Assembly (NCBI RefSeq): GCF_001020985.1
Contig: NZ_CP011542.1
Location: forward strand, 558,001-622,000
DNA: 64,000 nt
Source of the DNA: Corynebacterium mustelae
GTDB lineage: Bacteria > Actinomycetota > Actinomycetes > Mycobacteriales > Mycobacteriaceae
Reading direction: 5' to 3'
In this document: one piece after another, positions 16,928 through 27,118 of the stretch
Layout: the number at the start of each line of letters is the position of its first letter
Numbering within the stretch: position 1 is the first letter of the stretch
Position numbers and translations under genes: made by a program
Notes under the pieces: generated by a model
What the model was told of the DNA's origin: nothing
Database searches by the model: none
What the model saw: the letters and a program-made list of their open reading frames with translations, nothing else

Positions 16928-17761
16928 CTAGTCGGCGTACTGTGCGAAATCAGCCTTGGCCAGTAACTCTGAGCCATGGATGGATGTCACTTTCTTGGCA
17001 TAGGAATCGGCGGCACGGAAACCGGAGTACTTGCGTTCATTGGTTAATGTGGCTAATAAGAATCCGGTAATCAGGCCTCGCACTCGCTCTCTGGTGATGT
17101 GTCGGTTTCGTAAGCCGGTCAGAAGCGGGAAGAGTCGAGACTCATTGAGAACGTCATGATTTGCCCCCTCTACTTCGCGGTAGGCTACTGGCCCTGCCCA
17201 TTGTGCGGCGAGGTTGGCTGGGTTTCCGTAATCGAAGAAAGCGTATTCACCGGTGCCTAGAACTAGGCCAGGGGAATGAACTGTGGCGGCAGCTTCTTCA
17301 GCTGAGGGAGTAATGGTTGACGGGTAGGCGGCGACTACGGCTTTGAGGTTGCCTCTTCCTGCTGCGGTCAAGACAGCGGCTCCTGCACCCATTCCGTGTC
17401 CGACTACGCCAATACGGCCTGGCGCGATGGTGATATTGCCGGTGCCGAGTTTCACTCCGGTGAGTACTTGTAAGCAGGTTTCTAAGTCGGAGGCGAAGCC
17501 GCGGTGGTTGGGGCTGAATCCGGTTTCGGTGTTGGGGGCGGCAACGACGATACCCCAGCTAGCGAGATGGCGGAGCGTGGCATGGTAATTTTTTATGTCT
17601 TTGAGCCAGTCGTGCCCAAAGGCAACGCCAGCAAGCGCATGGCCTTCGGCGGGTGTGTAGATTTTTCCTGGTAATCCCACGAAATCAAGCTCGCCCACGA
17701 GTACTCGGTGGGGGCCGCGTTTGGAAAGTTTCGCTAGGTGTTTTGTTAGATTTTCAGCCAC
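16928..17761 (-). CDS. alpha/beta hydrolase-like protein lacking the usual serine nucleophile
   Basis: 277 residues with the dienelactone-hydrolase-type core: GHDWLKD near 49, a strand leading into VVGHGMGAGAAVL at 119-130, GTGEYAFFD as the acid-loop candidate and EGANHDVL as the histidine loop. The nucleophile elbow reads Gly-His-Gly123-Met-Gly where active members have Gly-x-Ser-x-Gly, so the serine is missing. Acid and His candidates remain. It may be a non-catalytic or altered member; a sequencing error would need two adjacent base changes (GGC or similar to a Ser codon). GTG start. Convergent with the island genes. Confidence 0.75.
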   Translation of the reverse strand: MAENLTKHLAKLSKRGPHRVLVGELDFVGLPGKIYTPAEGHALAGVAFGHDWLKDIKNYHATLRHLASWGIVVAAPNTETGFSPNHRGFASDLETCLQVLTGVKLGTGNITIAPGRIGVVGHGMGAGAAVLTAAGRGNLKAVVAAYPSTITPSAEEAAATVHSPGLVLGTGEYAFFDYGNPANLAAQWAGPVAYREVEGANHDVLNESRLFPLLTGLRNRHITRERVRGLITGFLLATLTNERKYSGFRAADSYAKKVTSIHGSELLAKADFAQYAD

Positions 17762-17816
17762 GGTTTAAAGGGTAGTCGAAAGTCGAGGGTTTCGCGGAAG
17801 TTGGGAGGTGTTACTC

Positions 17817-18503
17817 TTGGTTTTGATTATGGATATTGCACCTGGTTACCGCCCGCCCACGTTAACAGTTGATCTTGTCATGTTTCGGATCGAAAGGGGG
17901 GTACTGGAGGTATTGCTGTTGAAACGGGCTGCGGAACCGTTTCGGGGCGAGTGGGCGCTGCCGGGTGGGTACAATGCCGCAGGGGAGACCACGGTGGAAG
18001 CGTTGGGCCGAGTGGTGTGGGATAAAGTTGGGTTGGATTTGCGGTCTGACGTGGGTTTTTTCGAGCAATTGTGCACTGTGGATACGGTGGCGCGTGACCC
18101 TCGTGGGCATGCGGTTTCTGTGGTGTATCTAGGGTGCGGTTTCGGATTGGATCTGCCGGGTGGCTCGCAGTCGCATAGGTTTTGGCCAGTGGACGCGTTG
18201 CCGGAATTGGCTTTCGACCATGCGGAGATTATTGCTTATGCTAGGCAGCGGTTGGTGTCGAAGATGAGTTATTCCAATGCGGTTTCAGGGCTTGTGGATT
18301 CGACGTTTACTCTCAGCCAGGTGCAGGCCGCTTACGAGGCGGTGTGGGGGCGGGAGTTGGATAAGCGGAATTTCCGGAAGAAATTTTTAAGTTTAGGGCT
18401 CATTGAGGAGACCGGCGGTTTTTGGGCTACAGGGGCGCATCGTCCGGCGAAATTATATAGGTTCCGTTCGTCTGAGCTGGAGATTTTGCCGTCGCCGTTT
18501 TAG
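17817..18503 (+). CDS. nrtR: NrtR-type Nudix-related transcriptional regulator of NAD metabolism
   Basis: An N-terminal Nudix-like domain (YRPPTLTVDLVMF... LPGGYNAAGETTVEALGRVVWDKVGL) is followed by a winged helix-turn-helix typical of NrtR (FTLSQVQAAYEAVWGRELDKRNFRKKFLSLG, GAHRPAKLYRF). The Nudix box has lost the REUxEE catalytic acids (it reads RVVWDK), as expected for a sensor that binds ADP-ribose rather than hydrolysing it. NrtR proteins repress NAD salvage genes, and the next two genes are exactly such genes. Start uncertain: GGGAGG at 17803-17808 suits TTG 17817; ATG 17829 (MDIAPGYRPP) and GTG 17808 are alternatives. Confidence 0.88.
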   Translation: MVLIMDIAPGYRPPTLTVDLVMFRIERGVLEVLLLKRAAEPFRGEWALPGGYNAAGETTVEALGRVVWDKVGLDLRSDVGFFEQLCTVDTVARDPRGHAVSVVYLGCGFGLDLPGGSQSHRFWPVDALPELAFDHAEIIAYARQRLVSKMSYSNAVSGLVDSTFTLSQVQAAYEAVWGRELDKRNFRKKFLSLGLIEETGGFWATGAHRPAKLYRFRSSELEILPSPF

Positions 18504-18510
18504 CTGTTTT

Positions 18511-18523
18511 GCTTGCCGACGCC
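18511..18523 (+). repeat. exact copy of the dispersed 13-mer GCTTKYCGACGCC, intergenic
   Basis: GCTTGCCGACGCC directly after the nrtR stop. It is one of twelve exact copies in the window (see findings). Its position between genes shows that the motif is not merely a codon-level effect. Confidence 0.6.
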
Positions 18524-18540
18524 TATTCCACCCCTAGTTG

Positions 18541-18583
18541 GTGTAATTTTTACACTTTGTGTTAGTGTTTTAAGCACACTAAC
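18541..18583. promoter_or_regulatory. candidate NrtR operator(s) before pnuC
   Basis: Two inverted repeats lie side by side: GTGTAA-TTT-TTACAC (18541-18555) and GTTAGTG-N9-CACTAAC (18561-18583), 27 bases before the pnuC start. Their position between the NrtR-like gene and the NAD salvage genes makes one or both of them the likely operator. Which one is bound is not decidable by eye. Confidence 0.6.
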
Positions 18584-18610
18584 CAATGTGTTTTTACCGA
18601 AGGAGACCCA

Positions 18611-19309
18611 ATGCTTTCTGCTCTCTTAAGCGTTGAAACAATCGCCTTTGATCTATGGGGCTATCAGATAAGCTGGCTTGAATGTATCGGGACCATTTTT
18701 AACTTCGCAGCCGTTGTGCTCGCAGCCCGCCGAAACATCTGGACCTGGCCGATCGGTATCATCGGGGTGGTCTTATTCGGTTTCTTGTTCTACCAGATCA
18801 ACCTCTACGCCGATATGGCCGAACAGGGATACTACCTCATCACCGGCATCATCGGCTGGTATATGTGGGCAGGTACCAGTAGTCGAGCATCCGCACCAAC
18901 GCGGTCTAGCAATCCGGTTGTAATCAGAAATCTCAGCCGAACCGAATATATCTGGTGGATTACCAGCATTATTGTCATTGGCACTGCGTTGGGGATTCTA
19001 CTTGGCCGGATCCACATCTATCTGCCACGCGTATTCCCGGAACCTGCTGATCTACCACTGCTGGACGCTATCACCACCACAACTGCATTCGCTGCGCAAA
19101 TTCTGATGATGCAACGCAAACTCCAATCCTGGCACCTGTGGATCGCACTCGACATCGTTGCTGTCGGCTTGTACTGGTATAAACAAGTCCCCTTCGTGGC
19201 GGTGCTATACGCACTATTCCTGGTCAATGCGATTTATGGATTCAAAAAATGGAAAGCAGCTGTTTCACATCCTGCAACCGAACTAACCCCAACCCCACAA
19301 CTGGCATAA
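18611..19309 (+). CDS. pnuC: nicotinamide riboside transporter PnuC
   Basis: A 232-residue membrane protein with about seven hydrophobic segments and the PnuC hallmarks: NFAAVVLAARRNIWTWPIG near 38-56, an aromatic-rich GWYMWAG near 81, and a C-terminal DIVAVGLYWYKQVPFVAVLYALFLVNAIYG. PnuC brings nicotinamide riboside across the inner membrane by facilitated diffusion; phosphorylation by the next gene product traps it. A strong GAAGGAG site precedes the ATG. It is probably co-transcribed with nadR (spacing six bases) under the palindromes upstream. Confidence 0.95.
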   Translation: MLSALLSVETIAFDLWGYQISWLECIGTIFNFAAVVLAARRNIWTWPIGIIGVVLFGFLFYQINLYADMAEQGYYLITGIIGWYMWAGTSSRASAPTRSSNPVVIRNLSRTEYIWWITSIIVIGTALGILLGRIHIYLPRVFPEPADLPLLDAITTTTAFAAQILMMQRKLQSWHLWIALDIVAVGLYWYKQVPFVAVLYALFLVNAIYGFKKWKAAVSHPATELTPTPQLA

Positions 19310-19315
19310 CCCATC

Positions 19316-20359
19316 ATGAACCAACACTTATATGTCGCAAGTGCGGACGGCGTCGACAAGCGGTACCGTAACGGAATTGTCGCCGGAAAATTCTACCCAC
19401 CGCACGCCGGGCATCACCTGCTTATCAATACTGCACTTTCGTACTGCGAACACGTCGACGTATTGGTGGTCGATAACCCCAGCTATCGTATTGATGCAAC
19501 AACCCGCGCGGCTTGGCTTGAAGCCGCCCACCCGGCAGCACATATCCACATTATCGCCGACATTGGCCTCGACGACGATTCCCGCGCCTGGGCCGCGCAC
19601 GCCATGCAATTTCTTCGCTACGCTCCCGACGTGGTGTTCAGCAGCGAAGCATACGGCCTTACCTGGGCACACTACATGGGGGCTGAACACGTCATGGTCG
19701 ACCACAACCGTGACCAGTGCCAGATTTCTGGGACGCAAGTGCGCGCGGACATCTTTGGTAACTGGCGGTATCTTCACCCGGCGGTGCGCGCCGGGCTTGC
19801 TGCCCGGATCGTAGTGGTGGGCGCGGAATCCACCGGAACCACAACGCTCACTCAGGCGCTAGCGAACAGACTTCGCGTGCCGTGGGTGCCGGAGATCGGC
19901 CGTGAGTACACCTATTCCATGCAGTCGTTTTTTCCTGAACATGTAGCAGGTTTTCAGTGGACAGACGATGATTTCTACCGAATCGGCAGGCTGCAACAAC
20001 AGTACGAGCGGGAGGTAGCCGCAGCGAGTGATGGGGTGATCGTATGCGACACAAATGCGTGGGCAACCACGCTGTGGCAGCAACGCTACCTGGGGTACAC
20101 CACCGACGAGATGAAGGCGATCGCGGCTAATTGTCGGGCCGACCTCTACATCCTCATCGGTGATGAGATACCGTTTGTGCAGGACGGAATCCGAGACGGG
20201 GAGCATATCCGCCACGATATGCATCAGTGGTTTAGTACAGAACTATCGGCCATGGCGACGCCAATGATTGAAGTGCGTGGAAGCATTGAGGAGCGGATCA
20301 TGGCGGCTATGCCTATGGTGGAGCACGTCATCACGGCAGCGGGTCGAATTACCGGTTAA
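19316..20359 (+). CDS. nadR: NadR-like bifunctional NMN adenylyltransferase / nicotinamide riboside kinase
   Basis: Residues 20-155 form a nucleotidyltransferase domain: GKFYPPHAGH with the HxGH motif at 30-33, and ISGTQVR at 137-143. Residues 163-330 form a kinase domain with a P-loop at 169-177 that reads GAESTGTTT, where the classic Walker A lysine is replaced by Thr. The E. coli N-terminal DNA-binding region is absent, consistent with regulation by a separate repressor (the NrtR-like gene). It makes NMN from nicotinamide riboside and then NAD. It lies six bases after pnuC. Both domains are clear; whether the altered P-loop is fully active cannot be judged. Confidence 0.9.
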   Translation: MNQHLYVASADGVDKRYRNGIVAGKFYPPHAGHHLLINTALSYCEHVDVLVVDNPSYRIDATTRAAWLEAAHPAAHIHIIADIGLDDDSRAWAAHAMQFLRYAPDVVFSSEAYGLTWAHYMGAEHVMVDHNRDQCQISGTQVRADIFGNWRYLHPAVRAGLAARIVVVGAESTGTTTLTQALANRLRVPWVPEIGREYTYSMQSFFPEHVAGFQWTDDDFYRIGRLQQQYEREVAAASDGVIVCDTNAWATTLWQQRYLGYTTDEMKAIAANCRADLYILIGDEIPFVQDGIRDGEHIRHDMHQWFSTELSAMATPMIEVRGSIEERIMAAMPMVEHVITAAGRITG

Positions 20360-20371
20360 GAAAATGGCACA

Positions 20372-21520
20372 ATGGTGTGCATGAACCTGCTGGAAACCAT
20401 CATTGATTTAGATGCTATCGCTGCTAATACGAGATTACTAAAGCGGTTGGTTGCTCCAGCGCAGTTAATGTGCGTGGTGAAAGCCGACGGTTATAACCAT
20501 GGCATAGTTGAAGTTGCACAGGTCATGGCGGCACATGGTGCAGATCAATTAGGGGTTGCAACCTTAGCGGAGGCGCAAAAACTACGGGCTGCGGGAATAA
20601 CCGTGCCGATTCTGTGTTGGCTCTGGTCGCCAGAACAGGATTTTGTAGCCGCTATCAATAACGGAATCGACCTCGCGGTGATTTCGGTACGCCATGCTGA
20701 AGCAATTGTCGCTGAGGCTATGCGTCGCAGTGGTGGGGCGGAATCAGAGACCTCAACAATCCGGGTGTGCGTGAAAGTGGATACGGGTATGCACCGGTCC
20801 GGGGTGGACGAACCTTCATGGCGGGAAGTATTTACGCTGCTTAATGTGCCTGGCATTATGGTTACCGGTGTTATGAGTCACTTAGCCTGTGCGGACGATG
20901 TCTCTGATGATTACACTAACCAGCAGGCGGAAGCTTTTCGACGAGCCATTGCCTGCGGTCGGGACGTTGGCCTGGAGCTGCCGGTCAATCACTTGTGCAA
21001 TTCCCCTGGAACTTTAACCCGGCCGGATTTGTATTTTGACATGGTTCGTCCGGGGCTTGCCGTATATGGATTAGAGCCAATTGACGGGTTACCCCACCGA
21101 CTTCAACCGGCAATGCGCTGGGAAGCGACTGTCACCGTTGTTAAACCTATTAAAGCAGGTCAGGGGGTGAGCTACTCCTTGACCTGGCATGCGCCCGCAG
21201 ACGGTTTTATTGCAGTCATTTCGTGCGGTTATGCCGATGGGCTGCCAAGAAATGCCCAATCCAAGATGGAAGTAACCATAGCTGGGCATAGATATCCGCA
21301 GGTAGGCCGGATATGCATGGACCAATGTGTGGTGTTTTTATCAGATAATTCAGCTGGTGTGGCGGCAGGGGACCGCGCGGTAATCTTCGGCCCCGGCGGA
21401 ATGAGTGCTCAGGAATTGGCGCATCGACTCGACGACATCAGTTATGCAATTGTATGCCGCCCCGGTGGTCGAAGCGTGCGCCGGTTTGAAGGCCGGGCAG
21501 CTGCGGAAATTACCCGATAA
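20372..21520 (+). CDS. alr: alanine racemase
   Basis: PLP-dependent conversion of L- to D-alanine for peptidoglycan, in the cytosol. The PLP lysine is Lys37 in VVKADGYNHG, an HRSG motif (MHRSGVD) lies near 133, and the catalytic tyrosine loop GVSYSLTW and the substrate-binding RICMDQ near 310 are all present. 382 residues is the usual size. The ATG at 20381 (MNLLETIIDLDAI) fits homologues as well as the ATG at 20372; neither has a strong ribosome site. It probably begins an operon with the tsa genes, as in other corynebacteria. Confidence 0.97.
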   Translation: MVCMNLLETIIDLDAIAANTRLLKRLVAPAQLMCVVKADGYNHGIVEVAQVMAAHGADQLGVATLAEAQKLRAAGITVPILCWLWSPEQDFVAAINNGIDLAVISVRHAEAIVAEAMRRSGGAESETSTIRVCVKVDTGMHRSGVDEPSWREVFTLLNVPGIMVTGVMSHLACADDVSDDYTNQQAEAFRRAIACGRDVGLELPVNHLCNSPGTLTRPDLYFDMVRPGLAVYGLEPIDGLPHRLQPAMRWEATVTVVKPIKAGQGVSYSLTWHAPADGFIAVISCGYADGLPRNAQSKMEVTIAGHRYPQVGRICMDQCVVFLSDNSAGVAAGDRAVIFGPGGMSAQELAHRLDDISYAIVCRPGGRSVRRFEGRAAAEITR

Positions 21521-21542
21521 CGCGATATAAGGAGACGCACCA

Positions 21543-22031
21543 ATGAAAGCTAGTTTCCCATCAAGCGGAACCGTTCGATTGGAAACCGCCGCTGACACCC
21601 AATCTTTTGCTGAGGATTTTGGACAGTCATTAGAGGCCGGCGATGTGGTAATCCTTGATGGTCCACTAGGGGCGGGTAAAACCACCTTCACGCAAGGGCT
21701 TGCGCGGGGAATGGGCGTAAAAGGCCGGGTCACATCTCCCACCTTCGTTATTGCCAGAGAACACCGATCGGTTTCTGGTGGGCCGGATTTGGTGCATGTC
21801 GATGCCTACCGATTGCTTGACGACGATCCCACCGGTGCACTCGATTCCCTAGACCTTGACACTGATCTAGATGCTGCTGTGGTGGTTGCTGAGTGGGGTG
21901 GTGGTTTGGTTGAACAGCTGGCCGAAACCTACGTGTTAGTGCAATTCGATCGCGAAACCGCTGTATCGCAAGACCCGGAATCCGAGGCGCGGATTCTTCA
22001 TTGGCGAATTATCTCACCCATGTCGGTTTAA
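21543..22031 (+). CDS. tsaE: tRNA t6A biosynthesis ATPase TsaE
   Basis: 162 residues with Walker A GPLGAGKTT at 40-48, followed by the family's TSPTFVIAREH and HVDAYRLLDDDP. TsaE is the small ATPase that resets the TsaB-TsaD complex, which places threonylcarbamoyl on A37 of ANN-decoding tRNAs. All its partners in this window lie downstream (tsaB and tsaD). A good AAGGAG site precedes it. Length and motifs are standard. Confidence 0.95.
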   Translation: MKASFPSSGTVRLETAADTQSFAEDFGQSLEAGDVVILDGPLGAGKTTFTQGLARGMGVKGRVTSPTFVIAREHRSVSGGPDLVHVDAYRLLDDDPTGALDSLDLDTDLDAAVVVAEWGGGLVEQLAETYVLVQFDRETAVSQDPESEARILHWRIISPMSV

Positions 22032-22094
22032 AACTTCCGCAGGTAATTAGGTACGGTATTGTAGGCAAAACCCATGTAGGTAGAAAGTAACACA

Positions 22095-22577
22095 ATGAAA
22101 TTAGACTCCAAGTCAAGCGCGATCGTAGCTGCTGGCATTGCGCTTATGATCATCGCGGTAGCGGCCATGATCACTGCGTCCTATGTCAACACCACACCAA
22201 CCGAAAAAGTCGGCAAGTTTGAAAAAGCCGTCAAGATGTTCGACTCGGCTGGGTTGCACGTCAGTGCGGTATCGTTGGGCGATCTTTATGGTGTTGACTA
22301 TCAGCGAGCCGCAATCCTGTGTCCGGGTGAAACCAACGAGTCGGTGGCAGCGAAATATCGAATCGACCCTAAGGAACTCCACCTACCTGCTAATGGCATT
22401 TCCCAACACCACAATTACATCATGCTCGGAAGCGTTCACGGCCACATTGCCCTTGAACGACTTGATCGAGACACTATTGACCTCTGCAGCCGGCCAGTTG
22501 AGGAAACATTCGGAGCTCATGAGCTGCTTGCGGTAGTCAAAGGTATCGACGACGTATGGCGTCTGCCTGGCGCGTAA
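22095..22577 (+). CDS. membrane-anchored protein of unknown function
   Basis: 160 residues. A single N-terminal membrane segment (SAIVAAGIALMIIAVAAMITASYV, written here in part; about residues 8-30) places the rest outside the cell. The outer part has two cysteines (CPGE near 76 and DLC near 135) that could form a disulfide. It lies between tsaE and tsaB and its stop is five bases before the tsaB start, so it is probably co-transcribed, though no role in tRNA modification is implied. Unrecognised. Confidence 0.6.
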   Translation: MKLDSKSSAIVAAGIALMIIAVAAMITASYVNTTPTEKVGKFEKAVKMFDSAGLHVSAVSLGDLYGVDYQRAAILCPGETNESVAAKYRIDPKELHLPANGISQHHNYIMLGSVHGHIALERLDRDTIDLCSRPVEETFGAHELLAVVKGIDDVWRLPGA

Positions 22578-22582
22578 CACCC

Positions 22583-23266
22583 ATGCGTATTCTTGCCATA
22601 GATTCTGCAACCACGGAGTTGATCGTGGGGGTCGTCGATGACGGCGAACCGGTATCCGAGACGGTCATCGCCGATTCGGCACGCGCCCATAATGAAATCC
22701 TGGTGCCCACGATCAAAGACAACCTGGTACATGCGGGCATCGATTTCGCCGACCTTGATGGCGTGGTCGTCGGGTGCGGACCGGGGCCGTACACGGGCCT
22801 GCGGGTGGGGATAGCGACCGCAGCGGCCATTGCTGATGCCCGGCGAATCCCGCTTTTTCAAGTATGCACCCATGATGCCATCGCATGGCAATTAACCACC
22901 GACCACCCGCAACTTGAAGAACACGAGATTGTGGTGGCAACGGATGCGCGTCGTAAAGAAGTGTATTGGGCGCGCTACAAGGGCGGTAATCGCATTGCCG
23001 GGCCGGACGTTTGCAGACCCGACGCACTTGGTGCCGAAGCGGCTGCGATCAGCTATCCGACACATCTTCAGCTGCCGGAGCACTTAAGCGCATTGCCGTG
23101 TTATCCAACGACCCTTAGTGGGGCGGCGTTGGTGGCAGTCGCTAACCTTGACCAGCCGGTGACAACCGTCAAGCCACTATATCTACGGCGTCCGGACGCT
23201 AAAGAACCCGCTGCCCGGCCGAAATCCCCAGCAATTCCTGACATCAATGTGACTGATGTTGTATAA
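22583..23266 (+). CDS. tsaB: tRNA t6A biosynthesis protein TsaB
   Basis: The start is the ATG at 22583 (MRILAIDSATTELIVGVVDD); a longer frame from 22556 overlaps the preceding gene and lacks homologous character. 227 residues of the ASKHA fold, with the family motif CGPGPYTGLRVG near 73-84. TsaB is the scaffold partner of TsaD, encoded two genes on. The C-terminal YLRRPDAKEPAARP ending is typical of actinobacterial TsaB. Confidence 0.95.
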   Translation: MRILAIDSATTELIVGVVDDGEPVSETVIADSARAHNEILVPTIKDNLVHAGIDFADLDGVVVGCGPGPYTGLRVGIATAAAIADARRIPLFQVCTHDAIAWQLTTDHPQLEEHEIVVATDARRKEVYWARYKGGNRIAGPDVCRPDALGAEAAAISYPTHLQLPEHLSALPCYPTTLSGAALVAVANLDQPVTTVKPLYLRRPDAKEPAARPKSPAIPDINVTDVV

Positions 23267-23268
23267 CG

Positions 23269-23748
23269 ATGAGCATTCTTGAACTGCGAGAACTAACCGG
23301 TGCCGACGCCCCGCGCTGCGCGGAATTAGAACGCGTGTTATTTCCGGGTGATAACCCATGGTCTGCTGCGGATTTCCTATTGGAATTCGCCCAACCTCAT
23401 AATCACTACATTGGTGTGGTTGCCGCCGAAAACCCGCAGCACCTTCTCGGTTACGCGGGACTGGCCAGGCTTGGGCCGGTGCAGTTTCCCGAATATGAAA
23501 TCCACACCATCGGGGTTGACCCAGCGCACCAGCGACGGGGAATTGCACGATTAATGATGGACCACCTCATGGGCAGGGCAGATGCCGATGATGCTCCAGT
23601 ATTTCTTGAGGTACGCACCGATAACGATCCCGCGATTACCCTGTACCAAAGCTATGGTTTTATCCATATCGGGTTACGAAAAAACTACTATCAACCATCC
23701 GGTGCCGACGCATTCGTTATGAGCAGAAGCAGAAAGAGCGAACGTTAA
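23269..23748 (+). CDS. rimI: ribosomal-protein-alanine N-acetyltransferase RimI
   Basis: 159 residues of GNAT fold. The acetyl-CoA loop is VDPAHQRRGIARLM near 83-96, followed by LEVRTDNDPAITLYQSYGF and the RKNYYQP motif near the end, all typical of RimI. It acetylates the N-terminus of ribosomal protein S18 in E. coli; substrates here are unknown. It starts two bases after tsaB and is followed directly by tsaD, the common actinobacterial tsaB-rimI-tsaD order. Confidence 0.93.
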   Translation: MSILELRELTGADAPRCAELERVLFPGDNPWSAADFLLEFAQPHNHYIGVVAAENPQHLLGYAGLARLGPVQFPEYEIHTIGVDPAHQRRGIARLMMDHLMGRADADDAPVFLEVRTDNDPAITLYQSYGFIHIGLRKNYYQPSGADAFVMSRSRKSER

Positions 23749-24801
23749 ATGATTATCCTCGGAATCGAAACCTCCTGTGACGAGACTGGTGTCGGAATTA
23801 TCGAATTAGATGCCGCCGGAAACATGACCATTTTGGCGGATGTAGTGGCAAGCTCCATGGAGCAACATGCCCGATTTGGCGGTGTCGTTCCGGAGATTGC
23901 TTCAAGAGCACACCTGGAATCTCTCCAACCCGTCATGCAAGAAGCATTAGCGAAGGCGAATGTCACGGTCCCAGATGCGGTTGCAGCCACGGTCGGGCCT
24001 GGTCTGGCAGGAGCGCTCCTGGTTGGTGCATCGGCTGCAAAAGCATATGCGGCGGCGTGGGATGTGCCGTTCTACGGGGTCAATCACCTAGGTGGGCACG
24101 TTGCGGTTGCGAACTTGGAAGGCGAAACGCTGCCGCATTCGGTGGCACTTTTGGTTTCTGGCGGGCACACCCAACTGTTAGAAGTGCAAGCCGTTGGTAA
24201 ACCCATGAAAGAATTAGGGGCCACGCTTGACGACGCCGCCGGGGAAGCATACGACAAGGTAGCACGGCTGCTCGGCTTGGGCTACCCCGGCGGGCCAGTG
24301 ATCGACAAACTAGCAAAAACTGGGGACAAAGCCGCCATCAATTTTCCACGTGGTCTGTCTAAAGCGGAAGACCTACGAGGAAAGCATCGTCACGATTTTT
24401 CCTTTTCCGGACTCAAAACCGCAGTGGCGCGTTACGTCGAACAAGCAGAACGCGACGGACGGGTCATTTCCATCCCAGATGTGTGTGCGTCGTTCCAAGA
24501 AGCAGTATGTGATGTACTAAGTGCCAAAGCGATTCGCGCCTGCCAGGACACCGGGGCGAAAGTGTTGCTTCTTGGCGGGGGTGTTGCTGCCAACTCCCGG
24601 TTACGTGAATTATGTCAGCGCAGGTGCACCTCTGCGGGGATTGAACTACGTGTACCTCGGTTTTCCCTCTGCACCGATAATGGTGTCATGATTGCAGCTG
24701 TCACGGCCCAGTTGATCCACGAAGGAGCCGGTCCGTCGTCGTTAAGCGTTGGTACCGATTCCAGTCTAGAGGTGGAAATACCGCAGCTTATCAACGGCTA
24801 G
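23749..24801 (+). CDS. tsaD: tRNA N6-threonylcarbamoyladenosine transferase TsaD
   Basis: 350 residues. The opening [15 protein letters not shown] is diagnostic; the metal-binding histidines are His113 and His117 in NHLGGH, and [27 protein letters not shown] and CTDNGVMIA follow in order. It transfers the threonylcarbamoyl group to A37 of tRNA together with TsaB and TsaE. The ATG directly follows the rimI stop. It closes the operon; the spacer to the chaperonin genes holds the CIRCE element. Confidence 0.97.
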   Translation: MIILGIETSCDETGVGIIELDAAGNMTILADVVASSMEQHARFGGVVPEIASRAHLESLQPVMQEALAKANVTVPDAVAATVGPGLAGALLVGASAAKAYAAAWDVPFYGVNHLGGHVAVANLEGETLPHSVALLVSGGHTQLLEVQAVGKPMKELGATLDDAAGEAYDKVARLLGLGYPGGPVIDKLAKTGDKAAINFPRGLSKAEDLRGKHRHDFSFSGLKTAVARYVEQAERDGRVISIPDVCASFQEAVCDVLSAKAIRACQDTGAKVLLLGGGVAANSRLRELCQRRCTSAGIELRVPRFSLCTDNGVMIAAVTAQLIHEGAGPSSLSVGTDSSLEVEIPQLING

Positions 24802-24851
24802 CGCCACAGTGGGCCCCCTGGTGTTCGCTTTAAGCGTAAGAGCTTGAAGCC

Positions 24852-24878
24852 TTAGCACTCTCGCGGGTAGAGTGCCAG
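24852..24878. promoter_or_regulatory. CIRCE operator (HrcA site) before groES-groEL
   Basis: TTAGCACTC, nine bases, GAGTGCCAG. It matches the CIRCE consensus TTAGCACTC-N9-GAGTGCTAA except in the last three bases. It implies heat-shock repression by HrcA. Confidence 0.92.
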
Positions 24879-24936
24879 TAGGTTGATTACCAACCTAAAT
24901 GAAAGTAAACACTCGTTCCACACTAGGGAGACTATC

Positions 24937-25233
24937 GTGGCAAACGTCAACATTAAGCCGCTTGAAGATCGCGTACTTGTCCAGATCAAGGAAGCAGAAA
25001 CCACCACTGCTTCCGGACTGGTTATCCCAGATTCCGCCAAGGAAAAGCCACAAGAAGGCGTAGTGGTAGCAGCAGGTCCAGGTCGCTTCGATGGCGACGA
25101 CCGGGTGCCAATGGACATTAAGGTTGGCGACACCGTAGTCTTCTCCAAGTACGGCGGCACCGAGCTTAAGTACAACGGTGAAGAATACTTACTGCTGAAC
25201 GCCCGCGACGTTCTGGCTATCATCGAAGGCTAA
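24937..25233 (+). CDS. groES: co-chaperonin GroES
   Basis: 98 residues from GTG 24937 ([15 protein letters not shown]), with AGGGAG seven bases upstream; a longer frame from 24883 runs through the promoter region and is not real. The mobile loop is [20 protein letters not shown], and the roof region and [17 protein letters not shown] are intact. It forms the heptameric lid of GroEL. Six bases separate it from groEL, and CIRCE lies 58 bases upstream. Confidence 0.98.
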   Translation: MANVNIKPLEDRVLVQIKEAETTTASGLVIPDSAKEKPQEGVVVAAGPGRFDGDDRVPMDIKVGDTVVFSKYGGTELKYNGEEYLLLNARDVLAIIEG

Positions 25234-26859
<1,626 letters not shown>

Positions 26860-26865
26860 AACCCG

Positions 26866-26911
26866 AAAAGCAGACGAGGAACAGTAACTCTGATTACCTC
26901 GTCTGCTTTTT
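26866..26911. terminator. terminator after groEL
   Basis: A 14-base stem (AAAAGCAGACGAGG with its complement) with a 17-base loop and a T run. The A run on the other side would let it work in both directions. Confidence 0.9.
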
Positions 26912-27118
26912 GCATGTAGTTACACCTATTGGTCAGCACTGATGGGGCACGAACTGCGGTTTTTCTGAGAATTTCTAATGTAATTGTAAAATAACAATTG
27001 CTGTGTGGATCGAAAAAACTTGTGCGCGGGCATCGGACCGAAGGTAATCTGAGGGGCGATATTGAAGTGTTTTTCGGCCCCGCATAATGGTGTCGTCCAA
27101 GAAAGTTGATGTCTGAGT

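Noticed and set aside
24883..24936. Upstream extension of groES
   Set aside because: It runs through promoter and leader sequence; the GTG 24937 has a good ribosome site and the conserved N-terminus.
26912..27118. A whiB-type gene expected between groEL1 and sigD by analogy with mycobacteria
   Set aside because: No frame with the four-cysteine WhiB pattern is present in this spacer.
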